Assembly: GCF_023721755.1 (NCBI RefSeq)
Contig: NZ_JAMDLH010000005.1
Span: 62,001 to 126,000, forward strand
From: Pleomorphomonas sp. NRK KF1
GTDB taxonomy: Bacteria; Pseudomonadota; Alphaproteobacteria; Rhizobiales; Pleomorphomonadaceae
DNA length: 64,000 nucleotides
Reading direction: 5' to 3'
In this document: positions 26,794-35,570 of the stretch, in pieces
Layout: each line of letters starts with the position of its first letter
How positions within the stretch are numbered: the stretch's first letter is position 1
Notes under the pieces: generated by a model
The model's database searches: none
Seen by the model: the letters and a program-made list of their open reading frames with translations, nothing else
Told to the model about the DNA's origin: nothing
Position numbers and translations under genes: made by a program

Positions 26794-27354
26794 ATGAGCA
26801 TAGCCGACTTCACCGGCACGATCCTCGACGAACTGCGCTCGGTCCTGTCGAGAGTTCCGGCGGCCGAGGCCGACGCCTTCGTCGCCGACATCCTGTCGGC
26901 AAGGCGGATCTTCGTGGCTGGCGCCGGACGGTCCGGCCTCGCCGGACGCGCCTTCGCCATGCGGCTGATGCACTTCGGCTTCGATGCCTTCGTGATCGGC
27001 GAGATCGCCACCCCGGCCTATTCGGCGGATGACCTGCTCGTTGTCTGCTCCGGATCGGGCGAGACGGGGAGCCTCGTGTCCATCGCGGAGAAGGCGCGGC
27101 GGATCGGCGGCAAGATCGCGCTGGTCACGATCGTTCCCGAGTCCAGCATCGGCAGGCTCGCTGACCGGCGCCTGACTCTGCCGGCACCGTCGCCAAAGGC
27201 GAAGGCCGGAGAAACGGTCCGGTCGGTCCAGCCTATGGGCTCGCTCTTCGAACAGGCGGTCCTGCTGTTCCTCGATGCCGTCGTCCTTGAGCTGATGTCG
27301 CGGCGCGGCGTAATCAGCGAAGAGATGTTCACCCGACACGCCAATCTGGAATAA
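26794..27354 (+). CDS. hxlB: 6-phospho-3-hexuloisomerase, copy 2
   Basis: The 186-aa SIS-domain enzyme converts 3-hexulose 6-phosphate to fructose 6-phosphate. Motifs are FVAGAGRSGLAGRAFAMRL, the phosphosugar pocket CSGSGETGSLVSIAEKA, VQPMGSLFEQAVLLFLDAV and the C-terminal FTRHANLE. These match the HxlB family better than the copy at 20301. The ATG at 26794 is preceded by GGAAAGGGAAGAG. It is the second gene of a two-gene unit with hxlA. Length and motifs are normal. Confidence 0.87.
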   Translation: MSIADFTGTILDELRSVLSRVPAAEADAFVADILSARRIFVAGAGRSGLAGRAFAMRLMHFGFDAFVIGEIATPAYSADDLLVVCSGSGETGSLVSIAEKARRIGGKIALVTIVPESSIGRLADRRLTLPAPSPKAKAGETVRSVQPMGSLFEQAVLLFLDAVVLELMSRRGVISEEMFTRHANLE

Positions 27355-27413
27355 CGACTGACAAACGCCCATCGACGCGAAGCCGCCTCGCGGACGCGCA
27401 AAAGCCGACGACG

Positions 27414-28163
27414 TCAGATCGAAAGCGTCGGCCGGAAAGCGTCGCGGATCGTCTCGATCGCCGCGATGCGGCGGATTTCCGCCTCGACGAAGGCATCGTC
27501 CCTGAGGCGGGCCGGGCGCTCGATGGCGAGGCGGGCAACGATCCGGCCCGGGCGGCCGGACAGAACGACGGCCTGGTCGGCCAGCCGCACCGCCTCGGAC
27601 AGGTCGTGCGTCACCAGCACCACCGTCACGCCACGCTCCTGTGCATCCAGGCGGACGAGTTGCTGCATCTCGCGCGACAGGCCGACATCGAGCGCCGAGA
27701 AGGCTTCATCGAGCAGCAAGAGGTCGGGCTCGACCGCGAGGGCGCGCGCCAGCGCCACCCGCTTCTTCATGCCGCCGGACAGCTGATGCGGATAAAGGCC
27801 GGCCTCGCTGTGACCGAGGCCCACCTTGACCAGCATCGAACGCGCCCGCGCGAGCCGGTCGGCCCGCGCCAGACGCGTTCCGGCGAGACCGAAGGCCACG
27901 TTGCCGCGCGCCGTCCGCCAGGGCAGAAGGAGCGGGTCCTGAAAGACGAAGGCGGGGCGCTCGAACGGCCGCTCGACACGGCCGGCGTCGGGGACGAGAA
28001 GACCGCCCAGGATATGAAGCAGCGTCGTCTTGCCCCTCCCCGACGGTCCGAGAATGGCGAGGACATTCCCCTTCGGCACCCAAATCTCGATGTCGTCGAG
28101 CACCCTCGCGCCGGCAAAGCCGTGCCCGATGCCGCTTGCCGTGAGCGCGCCCTCCTGGCTCAT
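27414..28163 (-). CDS. ABC transporter ATP-binding protein (NitT/TauT type)
   Basis: The 249-aa ATPase energises a nitrate/sulfonate/taurine-type importer. It has Walker A ILGPSGRGKTTLLH, a Q-loop FVFQDPLLLPWRTA, signature LSGGMKKRVALARAL, Walker B LLLLDEAFSALD and the H-loop VTHDLSEAVRLAD. The tryptophan-arginine after the Q-loop is typical of the SsuB/TauB group. The ATG at 28163 overlaps the permease stop (ATGA). A longer open frame to 28970 is a shadow of the permease gene. The imported compound is not evident. Confidence 0.87.
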   Translation of the reverse strand: MSQEGALTASGIGHGFAGARVLDDIEIWVPKGNVLAILGPSGRGKTTLLHILGGLLVPDAGRVERPFERPAFVFQDPLLLPWRTARGNVAFGLAGTRLARADRLARARSMLVKVGLGHSEAGLYPHQLSGGMKKRVALARALAVEPDLLLLDEAFSALDVGLSREMQQLVRLDAQERGVTVVLVTHDLSEAVRLADQAVVLSGRPGRIVARLAIERPARLRDDAFVEAEIRRIAAIETIRDAFRPTLSI

Positions 28164-28954
28164 GCGGCCTCTCCCGGCAGGCCGCGCCGCCACGTCTCGA
28201 AATGCCGGCGGACCGGCTCGATGACGAGACGATCGACAACGAGCAGCAGAGCCACCACCACGATCACCCAGGCCATGGTCTTGGCGGTATCGACTTCGGC
28301 GCGGGCCGCCGCCAGGCCGTCGCCGATACCACCGGCGCCCGACAGCAGCTCGGCCATCACCGCCACCTTCCAGCTCATGGCCAGGGCCGTGCCGAGAGCC
28401 GGCAGCAGGTAGGACAGCACGTGCGGCAGGTAGACGTCGGCGATCATCGCCCCGAGCGGCACGCGGAAGGCGCGAGCCATCGTGCGGAGCCCGCCGTCGA
28501 CCGTCCGCGTCCCTTGCGTCGCCGCCGCGAACACCACCGGCCCCACGGCGACCGCCACCGAGAAGGTGGCTGCGAGGCCTGACCCACCAAACCACAGGAG
28601 CGACAGCACTACCCAGGCGATGGCCGGCACGCCGATCAGCATGGTGGCCATCGGTTGAAGCATGGACCGGACCGGCATCGAGCGACCAGCGATCCCGCCC
28701 AAAAGCGAGCCGGTCAGCGTCGCGGCGAGAAAGCCCGAAAGTGCGTCGCGCGCCGTCGTGACGACGGCCGGCCACAGATCCCCACTGGCGGCAACATGCC
28801 CAAGGGCGGTCAACGTCGACAGAGGTGACGGCAACACGAAATCGCCATAGGCGCGATGGCCGATCTCCCACAATGTCACGACGATGGCGAGTCCCAGTGC
28901 CGCCCAGAGGCGTTCGCCACCGCCGACGAGCCGGCGCCAGGCGTTGTTCGCCAT
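28160..28954 (-). CDS. ABC transporter permease (NitT/TauT type)
   Basis: The 264-aa inner-membrane permease has about six hydrophobic helices and the cytoplasmic EAA-like loop (RTMARAFRVPLGAMIADVYLP) that docks to the ATPase, as in SsuC/TauC. The FVLPSPLSTLTAL segment after the first helix is also typical. It overlaps the ATPase gene downstream and follows the binding-protein gene by three bases, so the three genes form a tight operon. Confidence 0.88.
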   Translation of the reverse strand: MANNAWRRLVGGGERLWAALGLAIVVTLWEIGHRAYGDFVLPSPLSTLTALGHVAASGDLWPAVVTTARDALSGFLAATLTGSLLGGIAGRSMPVRSMLQPMATMLIGVPAIAWVVLSLLWFGGSGLAATFSVAVAVGPVVFAAATQGTRTVDGGLRTMARAFRVPLGAMIADVYLPHVLSYLLPALGTALAMSWKVAVMAELLSGAGGIGDGLAAARAEVDTAKTMAWVIVVVALLLVVDRLVIEPVRRHFETWRRGLPGEAA

Positions 28955-28957
28955 CTT

Positions 28958-29977
28958 CTATGATCCCCAATAGAAGGCAGCGTCCGGCAGATGGCCGGCG
29001 ACAATGTCGGGCGACAACGTCATGAGAGCCCTGAAATAGGCTTCAAGGTCGGCCTTGGCATCGAGCGCCGACGCGACATTCAGCCGAAAGCGCGGCAGCG
29101 AGGCCTCGACGATGGGTACGGGCAGCTTCAGTGGATCGGCGATCAGAGCGGCCGCCGCCTTCGGCTCTTCCGCGACCCAACCTGCCGCCGCGACCGACGC
29201 GGCATGCAGCGCCGCGACGACATCGGGGTGGGCATCGAGGAAACGCTCGGTCACCGCGAGGCCGGCCTGCGGAATGCCGGCCGGCCGGCCGCTGTGGGCC
29301 GAGTAGAGTTCGGTTATGTCGAGGGCACGGGAAACGGAAACGCCTGCTTGTTTCGCCTTGATCTCGGCGGCGCTGGCCGCCGGTTCCGGCAGAACGGCGG
29401 CGTCGGCCTTGCCGGCCAGCAGCAGAGGCACAGCCTCGGCCGACGTGCCGACATAGGAAAGGGTAACGTCCCGGTCCGGATCGAGCCCGGCCGACTTGAG
29501 CACGAAACGGGTGAGAAGATCGGGCGCGTCGTTCTTGGCGCCAACCAGCAGTGTCTTGCCGCGAAGATCCTCGACGCTGTCGAGGCGCACGCCCTGGCCG
29601 GCAAAGACGTAGAGCAGCCCCCAGGTCAGCACGTTGACGAGCCGGACCCCGGCGCCGCGATTGAAGAGATTGGCGGCGGCATAGGTCGGCGCCGCGAACA
29701 GCGCCATGTCGCCCGAGACCACGCCCGCCCGCATCTGATCGGCCGTGCGCCAGACCTCGAAGCGCGCATCGCCGACCAGCGGCGTCAACGCTCCCGAGGC
29801 GACGGCGCGCGCCAGCACGACCGAGGGCGAGGCCGGCATGCCCCAGACCGTCAGGCGATCGAGGGTGGCGGCATCCGCCCGGGTCAGGGCCGGCAACCCG
29901 ACAAGACCGGCCGCGATGGCCGCGCACTCGATGAAACGGCGGCGGCTCATGCCGACAGCCATGGAGGAAACTGTCAT
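28958..29977 (-). CDS. ABC substrate-binding protein (NitT/TauT/NMT1 family)
   Basis: This protein of about 339 aa is the periplasmic receptor of the importer. A twin-arginine-like signal (MSRRRFIECAAIAAGLVGL) precedes the mature domain, which begins TLDRLTVWGMPASPSVVLA. Later features such as GVRLVNVLTWGLLYVFAG and GKTLLVGAKNDAPDLLTRF match the TauA/SsuA/NMT1 fold. The start is uncertain: the ATG at 29977 has AGG 9 nt upstream, but ATGs at 29962 and 29950 would also keep the twin-arginine motif. Tat export suggests folding before export. Ligand unknown. The gene is divergent from the [FeFe]-hydrogenase operon. Confidence 0.8.
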   Translation of the reverse strand: MTVSSMAVGMSRRRFIECAAIAAGLVGLPALTRADAATLDRLTVWGMPASPSVVLARAVASGALTPLVGDARFEVWRTADQMRAGVVSGDMALFAAPTYAAANLFNRGAGVRLVNVLTWGLLYVFAGQGVRLDSVEDLRGKTLLVGAKNDAPDLLTRFVLKSAGLDPDRDVTLSYVGTSAEAVPLLLAGKADAAVLPEPAASAAEIKAKQAGVSVSRALDITELYSAHSGRPAGIPQAGLAVTERFLDAHPDVVAALHAASVAAAGWVAEEPKAAAALIADPLKLPVPIVEASLPRFRLNVASALDAKADLEAYFRALMTLSPDIVAGHLPDAAFYWGS

Positions 29978-30354
29978 GATCGAACCTGAAATCGACGATC
30001 TGGCCACATCTTGAGAGGCGTTCTCATTACACTAGACCAATTCGCCCGCCGGGGAAATCGTTCGCCAAACATCGTGCATCGGAGGAACAACGAACTGGAA
30101 ACCAAGATATTCCGATGATTTACGGATAGGGCTTCACCCTAATACGCAATAATGCGTAACACGAAAGCTGAGAACGGGAAGCATCTAAATCGAAAAAGAG
30201 AAAAAGCAACTACGTAGACCGCCTCGTTTGACTTTCCTCATTGCTGTTTGCATGGCAGATGCCTATGGAACGCATGATACGGACACATTTCCCCGAAGGT
30301 CGCTCGCCTGTGACAGACTTATGGGGGAACGCCCAACCAAATGGGGGTGGCAGC
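29978..30354. promoter_or_regulatory. Divergent control region before the [FeFe]-hydrogenase operon
   Basis: Two inverted repeats lie side by side: TAGGG-CTTCA-CCCTA (30129-30143) and TACGCA-ATAA-TGCGTA (30145-30160). They are about 200 bp upstream of the hydrogenase start. I saw no FNR box (TTGAT-N4-ATCAA) and no clear sigma-54 promoter. No gene other than possible N-terminal extensions of the flanking genes is seen. Confidence 0.45.
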
Positions 30355-32355
30355 ATGGCACAGGTTGTTTATGGCGTGTGGGACGGCGTCGTCCACGATT
30401 ACCGCCAGGGAAAGGCCGTGGAGGGCGCGACGCCTCCCGATCTGAAGGACTTCGAGGTTTTCGACGAAGGCAACCCGATCCGCGCTTTCGTGGCCGATCG
30501 CGGCTTCTTCGTCTTTGACGAAAAGGTCAACCTGCTCGACACCTTCTGGCAGTATCTCAGCAAGGCCGCGGCGGAATCTTGCGGCAAGTGCACCCCCTGC
30601 CGCATGGGCACCGTCTTGGTGCGCGACGCGCTCGGCGCCATGCGCCGTGGCCTCGAGGCCGATCTCAGCCTCGACGAGATCGCCGCCATGGCCGAGCAGA
30701 TGCGCGCCACCTCGCTCTGCGGTCTCGGCCAGTCCTGCGGCACCGCGCTCGGCAAGGCCATTGCCGCCTTCCGCGACGAGTTCGAGGCCGAACTCGCCAC
30801 GAAGGAGCCGGCCCGTCAGCAGCACGCCATGAGCTACATGACGGCGCCCTGCATCGAGGCCTGTCCGTCCAAGGTCAACGTCCCCCGCTACATCGACTAC
30901 ATCCGCGACGGCAAGCCCGAGCATTCGCTCGGCGTCATCCTGCAGAAATACCCGATGGCCGCCACCTGCAGCCGCGTCTGCGTCCGCTTCTGCGAGGCGG
31001 CCTGCCGCCGCAAGATGGTCGACGAGGCGGTCGGCATCAAGATCCTGAAGCGCTATGTCGCCGAGTATCAGACCGGCGCCCATCCGCTGGTGTTCTCCAA
31101 GGAGATGATCGCCAACGTCCTGCCGGAAGATCAGCGCGTCGCCGTCGTCGGCGCCGGCCCGGCCGGCGTGTCCTGCGCCTATCACCTGTTGATGCGCGGC
31201 TATCACGTCGACATCTACGAGGCCCAGGGCGAGATGGGCGGCATGGCCGCCATCGGCATCCCGTCCTACCGCCTGCCGAAGGATGTTCTGCTCAACGAGA
31301 TGAACGCCATCACCAAGCTTGGCGGCCGCTTCTTCTTCAACCAGCGCCTCGGCAAGGACTTCTCGGTCGATGACCTGATGCAGCGCGGCTACAAGTCGGT
31401 GTTCCTCGCCCTCGGTTGCCAGGAAGGCACCAAGATGGGTTGCGAGAACGAGGACACCAGCCTCGAGGGTTACGAGTCCGGCGTCGGCTTCCTGCTCAAG
31501 GTCCACGACCACGTGGCCGGCATCAAGACGCACGACATCGATGGCGAAGTGGTCGTCGTCGGCGGCGGCAACGTCGCCATGGACTGCGTCCGCTCGGCCA
31601 TCCGCATGGGCGCCAAGAAGGTCCACCTCGTCTATCGTCGCACCGAGGCCGACATGCCGGCCGACCACGAGGAAGTCGTGGCCGCCCATGCCGAAGGCAT
31701 CGAGTTCCACGTGCTGACCAACCCGCTCGCCATCATCTCGGAGAACGGCAAGGTCACCGGCGTCAAGCTCACCAAGATGGAGCAGACGGAAATGGACGCC
31801 AAGGGGCGCCGCAACGTGCGGCCGATCCCCGGCAGCGAGTACGTCATGCCCTGCTCGGTGGTGATCGCCGCCATCGGCCAGCAGGTCGACACCGGCTCGG
31901 TCAAGCCCGAGGACGGCGTCGAGATGAGCAAGTGGAACTGGGTCGTCGCCAACAAGGAGACGCTCGCCACGTCGCGGCCGGGCGTGTTCGCCGGTGGCGA
32001 CTGCTACCTCGGCCCCTCGACGCTGATCGCCGCCATGGCCGACGGCCTCAAGGCCGCCCGCAACATCGACGACTACCTGCGCCGGGGTTCGACCCGCTTC
32101 TTCCCGCGCTCCCGCATGCGCAAGATCCTGGAGAACAACAAGCTGTTCTCCAACGATTGCATCGAGGTGCCGGTCAAGAACGAGTACCGCGTCCACCATC
32201 CGGAACTGTCGCCGGAAGTGCGCAAGACCATGTTCGGGGAAGTCGAGCAGATCATCAGCTCGGAGGACGCCTACAAGGAGTCCATGCGCTGCATGCGCTG
32301 CTACCGCATCTATTCCGTGATCACCGAACACTCCATCCCCGAAGGAGCGGCGTGA
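30355..32355 (+). CDS. NuoF-cluster / GltD-like flavoprotein partner of [FeFe]-hydrogenase
   Basis: The 666-aa cytosolic protein fuses two modules. Residues 1-145 resemble only the C-terminal iron-sulfur domain of NuoF (Cys76, 79, 82 and 122); the NADH/FMN-binding part is absent. Residues 160-640 resemble the NADPH-dependent glutamate synthase small subunit: iron-sulfur cysteines at 166, 170, 205, 209, 213 and 217, an FAD motif VAVVGAGPAGVSC at 262, and an NAD(P)H motif VVVGGGNVAMDC at 400. It should pass electrons between NAD(P)H and the hydrogenase subunit encoded 4 bp downstream. GGGGGTGG precedes the chosen ATG. Another in-frame start at 30241 adds 38 residues without similarity. Extra C-terminal cysteines (MRCMRCYRIY) may bind a further cluster. 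Confidence 0.85.
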   Translation: MAQVVYGVWDGVVHDYRQGKAVEGATPPDLKDFEVFDEGNPIRAFVADRGFFVFDEKVNLLDTFWQYLSKAAAESCGKCTPCRMGTVLVRDALGAMRRGLEADLSLDEIAAMAEQMRATSLCGLGQSCGTALGKAIAAFRDEFEAELATKEPARQQHAMSYMTAPCIEACPSKVNVPRYIDYIRDGKPEHSLGVILQKYPMAATCSRVCVRFCEAACRRKMVDEAVGIKILKRYVAEYQTGAHPLVFSKEMIANVLPEDQRVAVVGAGPAGVSCAYHLLMRGYHVDIYEAQGEMGGMAAIGIPSYRLPKDVLLNEMNAITKLGGRFFFNQRLGKDFSVDDLMQRGYKSVFLALGCQEGTKMGCENEDTSLEGYESGVGFLLKVHDHVAGIKTHDIDGEVVVVGGGNVAMDCVRSAIRMGAKKVHLVYRRTEADMPADHEEVVAAHAEGIEFHVLTNPLAIISENGKVTGVKLTKMEQTEMDAKGRRNVRPIPGSEYVMPCSVVIAAIGQQVDTGSVKPEDGVEMSKWNWVVANKETLATSRPGVFAGGDCYLGPSTLIAAMADGLKAARNIDDYLRRGSTRFFPRSRMRKILENNKLFSNDCIEVPVKNEYRVHHPELSPEVRKTMFGEVEQIISSEDAYKESMRCMRCYRIYSVITEHSIPEGAA

Positions 32356-32359
32356 GACC

Positions 32360-34210
32360 ATGTGCAACGTCGAAACCCTCATCCCCGTCGGCGCCGAGGC
32401 GACGATCAACGTCAAGATCAACGGCAAGGCCATCACGGCCTATCCGAACGAGACGATCCTCGCCGCCGCCCGCCGGCACGACTTCTACATCCCGACGCTG
32501 TGCGAGCTGGCGGATATCGACCACACGCCCGGCACCTGCCGCGTGTGCCTGGTCGAGATCCAGATGCCGGGCCAGGCCAACACCCACATGGTGACGGCCT
32601 GCAACACGCCGGTTAAGGAAGGCCTCGCCATCGAGACCCGCACCAAGAAGGTGCGCGACATGCAGAAGCTGCAGGTCGAACTCCTGATGGCCGACCACCT
32701 TCAGGACTGCGCGACCTGCATCCGTCACGGCTCTTGCGAGCTGCAGGACGTGGCGCAGTTCGTCGGCCTCAAGGAAAACCGCTTCTTCGACCCGATCCGC
32801 GTCGCCGCTCGCGAGGTCGACCGCTCGTCGCCCGCCATGGTTCGCGACATGACCAAGTGCATTCGCTGCCAGCGGTGCGTCGCGGTCTGCCGCAACTACC
32901 AGGAAGTCGACGCGCTAGTCGTCACCGGCACCGGCCTCGACACGGCGGTCGGCCTGCGTCACGGCAAGAACCAGAAGGACTCGACCTGCGTCACCTGCGG
33001 CCAGTGCGTGCTCGTCTGCCCGACCGGTGCCCTCGCCGAGAAGGACGAGACCGATCGCGTCCTCGACTACATCTACGATCCGGAGATCACCACCGTCCTC
33101 CAGTTCGCGCCGGCCATCCGCGTCGGCTTCGGCGAGGAGTTCGGCATGGCGCCGGGCACCAACGTCGAGGGGCAGATCATCGCCGCCGCTCGCAAGCTGG
33201 GTATTGACGTGGTGCTCGACACCAACTTCGGCGCCGACGTGGTGATCATGGAGGAAGGCACCGAGCTTCTGCATCGTCTGGGCGAGAAGAAGAAGCCGAC
33301 CATCACCTCCTGCTGCCCGGCCTGGATCAACTTCGCCGAGATCCACTATCCGGAACTCCTGCCGATGCTGTCCTCCACCCGCTCCCCGCAGGCGGTGGTC
33401 GGCGCCATCGCCAAGAGCTATCTGCCGGGAAAGATGGGGCTCGATCCGAAGCAGATTCGCGTCATCTCCATCATGCCCTGCACGGCCAAGAAGGACGAGA
33501 TCGTCCGGCCGCAGCTCGGCGAGGACGGAATGCCGGATGTCGACGTCGTGCTGACGACGCGCGAGTTCGCCCGTCTCCTGAAGCGCGAGGGACTTGATCT
33601 CTCCACCATGGAGAAGTCGACCTTCGACAACCCCTACATGAGCGAGTACACCGGCGCCGGCGCCATCTTCGGCACCACCGGCGGCGTCATGGAAGCGGCG
33701 CTCCGCACCGTCTACAAGGTCGTCAACGGCAAGGAACTCGACAAGATCGAACTGACCCAGCTGCGCGGCTTCGAGGGCGTGCGTTCGGCCACCGTCGACC
33801 TCGGCGGCAACATCGGCGAAGTGAAGATCGCCATGGCCCACGGCCTTGGCGAGACCCGCGCCCTGATGGAAGCGATCAAGGCCGGTGAAGCCGACTTCGA
33901 CTTCATCGAGATCATGGCTTGCCCCGGCGGCTGCGTCGACGGCGGCGGCACGCTCCGCTCCAAGAAGCAGTACCTGCCCTACGCCCTCAAGCGGCGCGAA
34001 ACGATGTTCAACATCGACCGCAACGCCAAGGTGCGTCAGTCGCACAACAACGAGCAGGTCAAGGCCCTCTACCGCGACTTCCTGGGTTCCCCGAACTCCG
34101 AGAAGGCGCATCACCTCCTCCACACGTTCTACAACGACCGCAAGGCCGAGATGGAACTGACGGTCAAGGAGATCTGGGGCGAGATCAAGATGAGCACCAT
34201 GATCTACTGA
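32360..34210 (+). CDS. hydA: [FeFe]-hydrogenase catalytic subunit (M3-type)
   Basis: The 616-aa enzyme makes or consumes H2 at an H-cluster. Modules in order: a plant-type [2Fe-2S] domain (Cys48, 60, 63, 81), a His-Cys [4Fe-4S] site (His113, Cys117, 120, 126), two [4Fe-4S] ferredoxin motifs (Cys167-177 and 210-220), then the H-domain. H-domain signatures are TSCCPAW (Cys318/319), MPCTAKKDE (Cys374) and MACPGGCVDGGG (Cys521/525), so every cluster ligand and the proton-transfer cysteine are present. A small-subunit-like C-terminus follows. It is cytosolic, with no Tat signal. Only the GltD-like partner is beside it; a NuoE-like subunit and maturases HydE, HydF and HydG are not in the window. 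[FeFe] enzymes are uncommon in alphaproteobacteria. Confidence 0.96.
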   Translation: MCNVETLIPVGAEATINVKINGKAITAYPNETILAAARRHDFYIPTLCELADIDHTPGTCRVCLVEIQMPGQANTHMVTACNTPVKEGLAIETRTKKVRDMQKLQVELLMADHLQDCATCIRHGSCELQDVAQFVGLKENRFFDPIRVAAREVDRSSPAMVRDMTKCIRCQRCVAVCRNYQEVDALVVTGTGLDTAVGLRHGKNQKDSTCVTCGQCVLVCPTGALAEKDETDRVLDYIYDPEITTVLQFAPAIRVGFGEEFGMAPGTNVEGQIIAAARKLGIDVVLDTNFGADVVIMEEGTELLHRLGEKKKPTITSCCPAWINFAEIHYPELLPMLSSTRSPQAVVGAIAKSYLPGKMGLDPKQIRVISIMPCTAKKDEIVRPQLGEDGMPDVDVVLTTREFARLLKREGLDLSTMEKSTFDNPYMSEYTGAGAIFGTTGGVMEAALRTVYKVVNGKELDKIELTQLRGFEGVRSATVDLGGNIGEVKIAMAHGLGETRALMEAIKAGEADFDFIEIMACPGGCVDGGGTLRSKKQYLPYALKRRETMFNIDRNAKVRQSHNNEQVKALYRDFLGSPNSEKAHHLLHTFYNDRKAEMELTVKEIWGEIKMSTMIY

Positions 34211-34238
34211 GATCGGGCGCTCCGAGGGAATGGAGACC

Positions 34239-34273
34239 GGGCGGCGGGGCAACCTGCCGCCCGTTTTCTTTTG
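34239..34273 (+). terminator. Intrinsic terminator of the [FeFe]-hydrogenase operon
   Basis: GGGCGGC (34239-34245) pairs with GCCGCCC (34256-34262) and is followed by GTTTTCTTTT. It lies 29 bp after the hydA stop and just before the convergent fabF-like gene, so it may serve both. Confidence 0.85.
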
Positions 34274-34279
34274 TCGCTC

Positions 34280-35545
34280 TCAAGAAAACCGCGAGAACAC
34301 CAAGGCCGCGTTGACGCCGCCAAAGCCGAAGGCGTTGGAGAGCACGTGATCGACGGAGGCGGGGCGGGCTGCTCCGGCAACCAGATCGAATCCCTCCGCT
34401 TCGACCATCGGCCGCTCGATGTTGAGGCCGGCCGGCAGGGTCTGGTGGCGCAGCGTCAGGATCGAGAAGATCGCCTCGATGGCGCCGGCTGCCCCCAGCA
34501 TATGCCCGGTGGCCGACTTGGTGGAACTGACGGGTACGCCACCGCCGGCCATACCGAACACCGACATGAGAGCGGCAAGCTCCGCCGCATCGCCAACCGG
34601 CGTCGAGGTGGCATGAGCGTTGACATAGCCGATGGCGCCGGGCTCAAGACCGGCCATCTCGAGCGCCAGCCGCATGGCGCGCGCCGCCTCGCGTCCATCC
34701 GACCATCCGGCAGTGACGTGATGGGCGTCGGTGGTCGTGCCATAGCCCGAAACGATGGCGTGTGGCGTCGCTCCGCGCGCCTCGGCATGCGACAGCTTTT
34801 CGATCACCAAGGCCGCCGCACCTTCGGACAAAACGAAACCGTCATGATCGGCATCGAAGGGCCGCGACGCCCGCCACGGTTCACCGTTGAAGTTGAACGA
34901 CAGCGCCTTCGCCGCCGTGAACCCGCCGATGGCCACCGGATCGACGCAACCCTCGCTGCCACCGCAGAGCGCGATGTCCGCCTCGCCACTCCGGATCATG
35001 CGTACGGCGTCGCCGATCGCCTGGGCCGACGCGGCGCAGGCAGTGACCGGCGCGCCCGAGGGCCCACGAAAGCCGAAGCGGATCGACACCTGGCCGGCGG
35101 CGAGATTCGGCAGGAAGGATGGCACGACGAACGGCGACAACCGCCGGACGCCATCGGTTCGGACTGTCTCGCTCGCAGCGGTGATCGCCGGCACGCCGCC
35201 GACACCAGTGGCGATCACCGTCGCCGTCCGCATCCGTTCGGCCTCGCTCTCCGGATGCCAGCCCGCCTGTTCGAGCGCCTCCGATGCCGCCGCCATGGCG
35301 TAGTGGATGAAAAGGTCGGTGCGCCTGAGTTCACGCGGATCCATGGCGGTCTCGGGATCGAAGCCGCCCGGTTCGTCGCGCCCGGGAACGAGGCCGGCAA
35401 TGCGGCACTTCCATCCCTCGGTGTCAAAGCGGTCGTTTCTCCGGATGCCACTGTCACCGGCGATCAGACGCTTCCAGATGGTCTCGACGCCGGCGCCCAG
35501 CGGAGACACCGCCCCCATACCAGTCACGACGATCGGCTCCTGCAT
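34280..35545 (-). CDS. Beta-ketoacyl-ACP synthase II-like protein
   Basis: The 421-aa thiolase-fold condensing enzyme extends acyl chains on ACP. The catalytic triad is Cys170 in VTACAASAQ, His in YVNAHATSTPVGD and His in KSATGHMLGAAG, with the conserved end LSNAFGFGGVNAALVF. Lacking an adjacent fabG, acpP or fabZ, it is probably an accessory FabF used for special acyl chains or a lipid adaptation. The ATG at 35545 has GGAGG 5 nt upstream. A MarR-family gene lies directly upstream on the same strand with a 68-bp gap that carries a palindrome, suggesting that MarR controls it. Confidence 0.88.
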   Translation of the reverse strand: MQEPIVVTGMGAVSPLGAGVETIWKRLIAGDSGIRRNDRFDTEGWKCRIAGLVPGRDEPGGFDPETAMDPRELRRTDLFIHYAMAAASEALEQAGWHPESEAERMRTATVIATGVGGVPAITAASETVRTDGVRRLSPFVVPSFLPNLAAGQVSIRFGFRGPSGAPVTACAASAQAIGDAVRMIRSGEADIALCGGSEGCVDPVAIGGFTAAKALSFNFNGEPWRASRPFDADHDGFVLSEGAAALVIEKLSHAEARGATPHAIVSGYGTTTDAHHVTAGWSDGREAARAMRLALEMAGLEPGAIGYVNAHATSTPVGDAAELAALMSVFGMAGGGVPVSSTKSATGHMLGAAGAIEAIFSILTLRHQTLPAGLNIERPMVEAEGFDLVAGAARPASVDHVLSNAFGFGGVNAALVFSRFS

Positions 35546-35570
35546 GTCCGCCTCCATGTGTAGGAGCACT

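Noticed and set aside
25987-27354. Open frame of 455 codons on the plus strand running through hxlA into hxlB
   Set aside because: Only its last ~186 residues (from 26794) show protein similarity. The first part is a shifted reading of hxlA and its leader, with Arg-rich composition typical of GC-rich shadow frames.
30319-32436. 705-codon open frame antisense to the GltD-like flavoprotein
   Set aside because: No recognisable motif; the plus strand gene has all cofactor sites.
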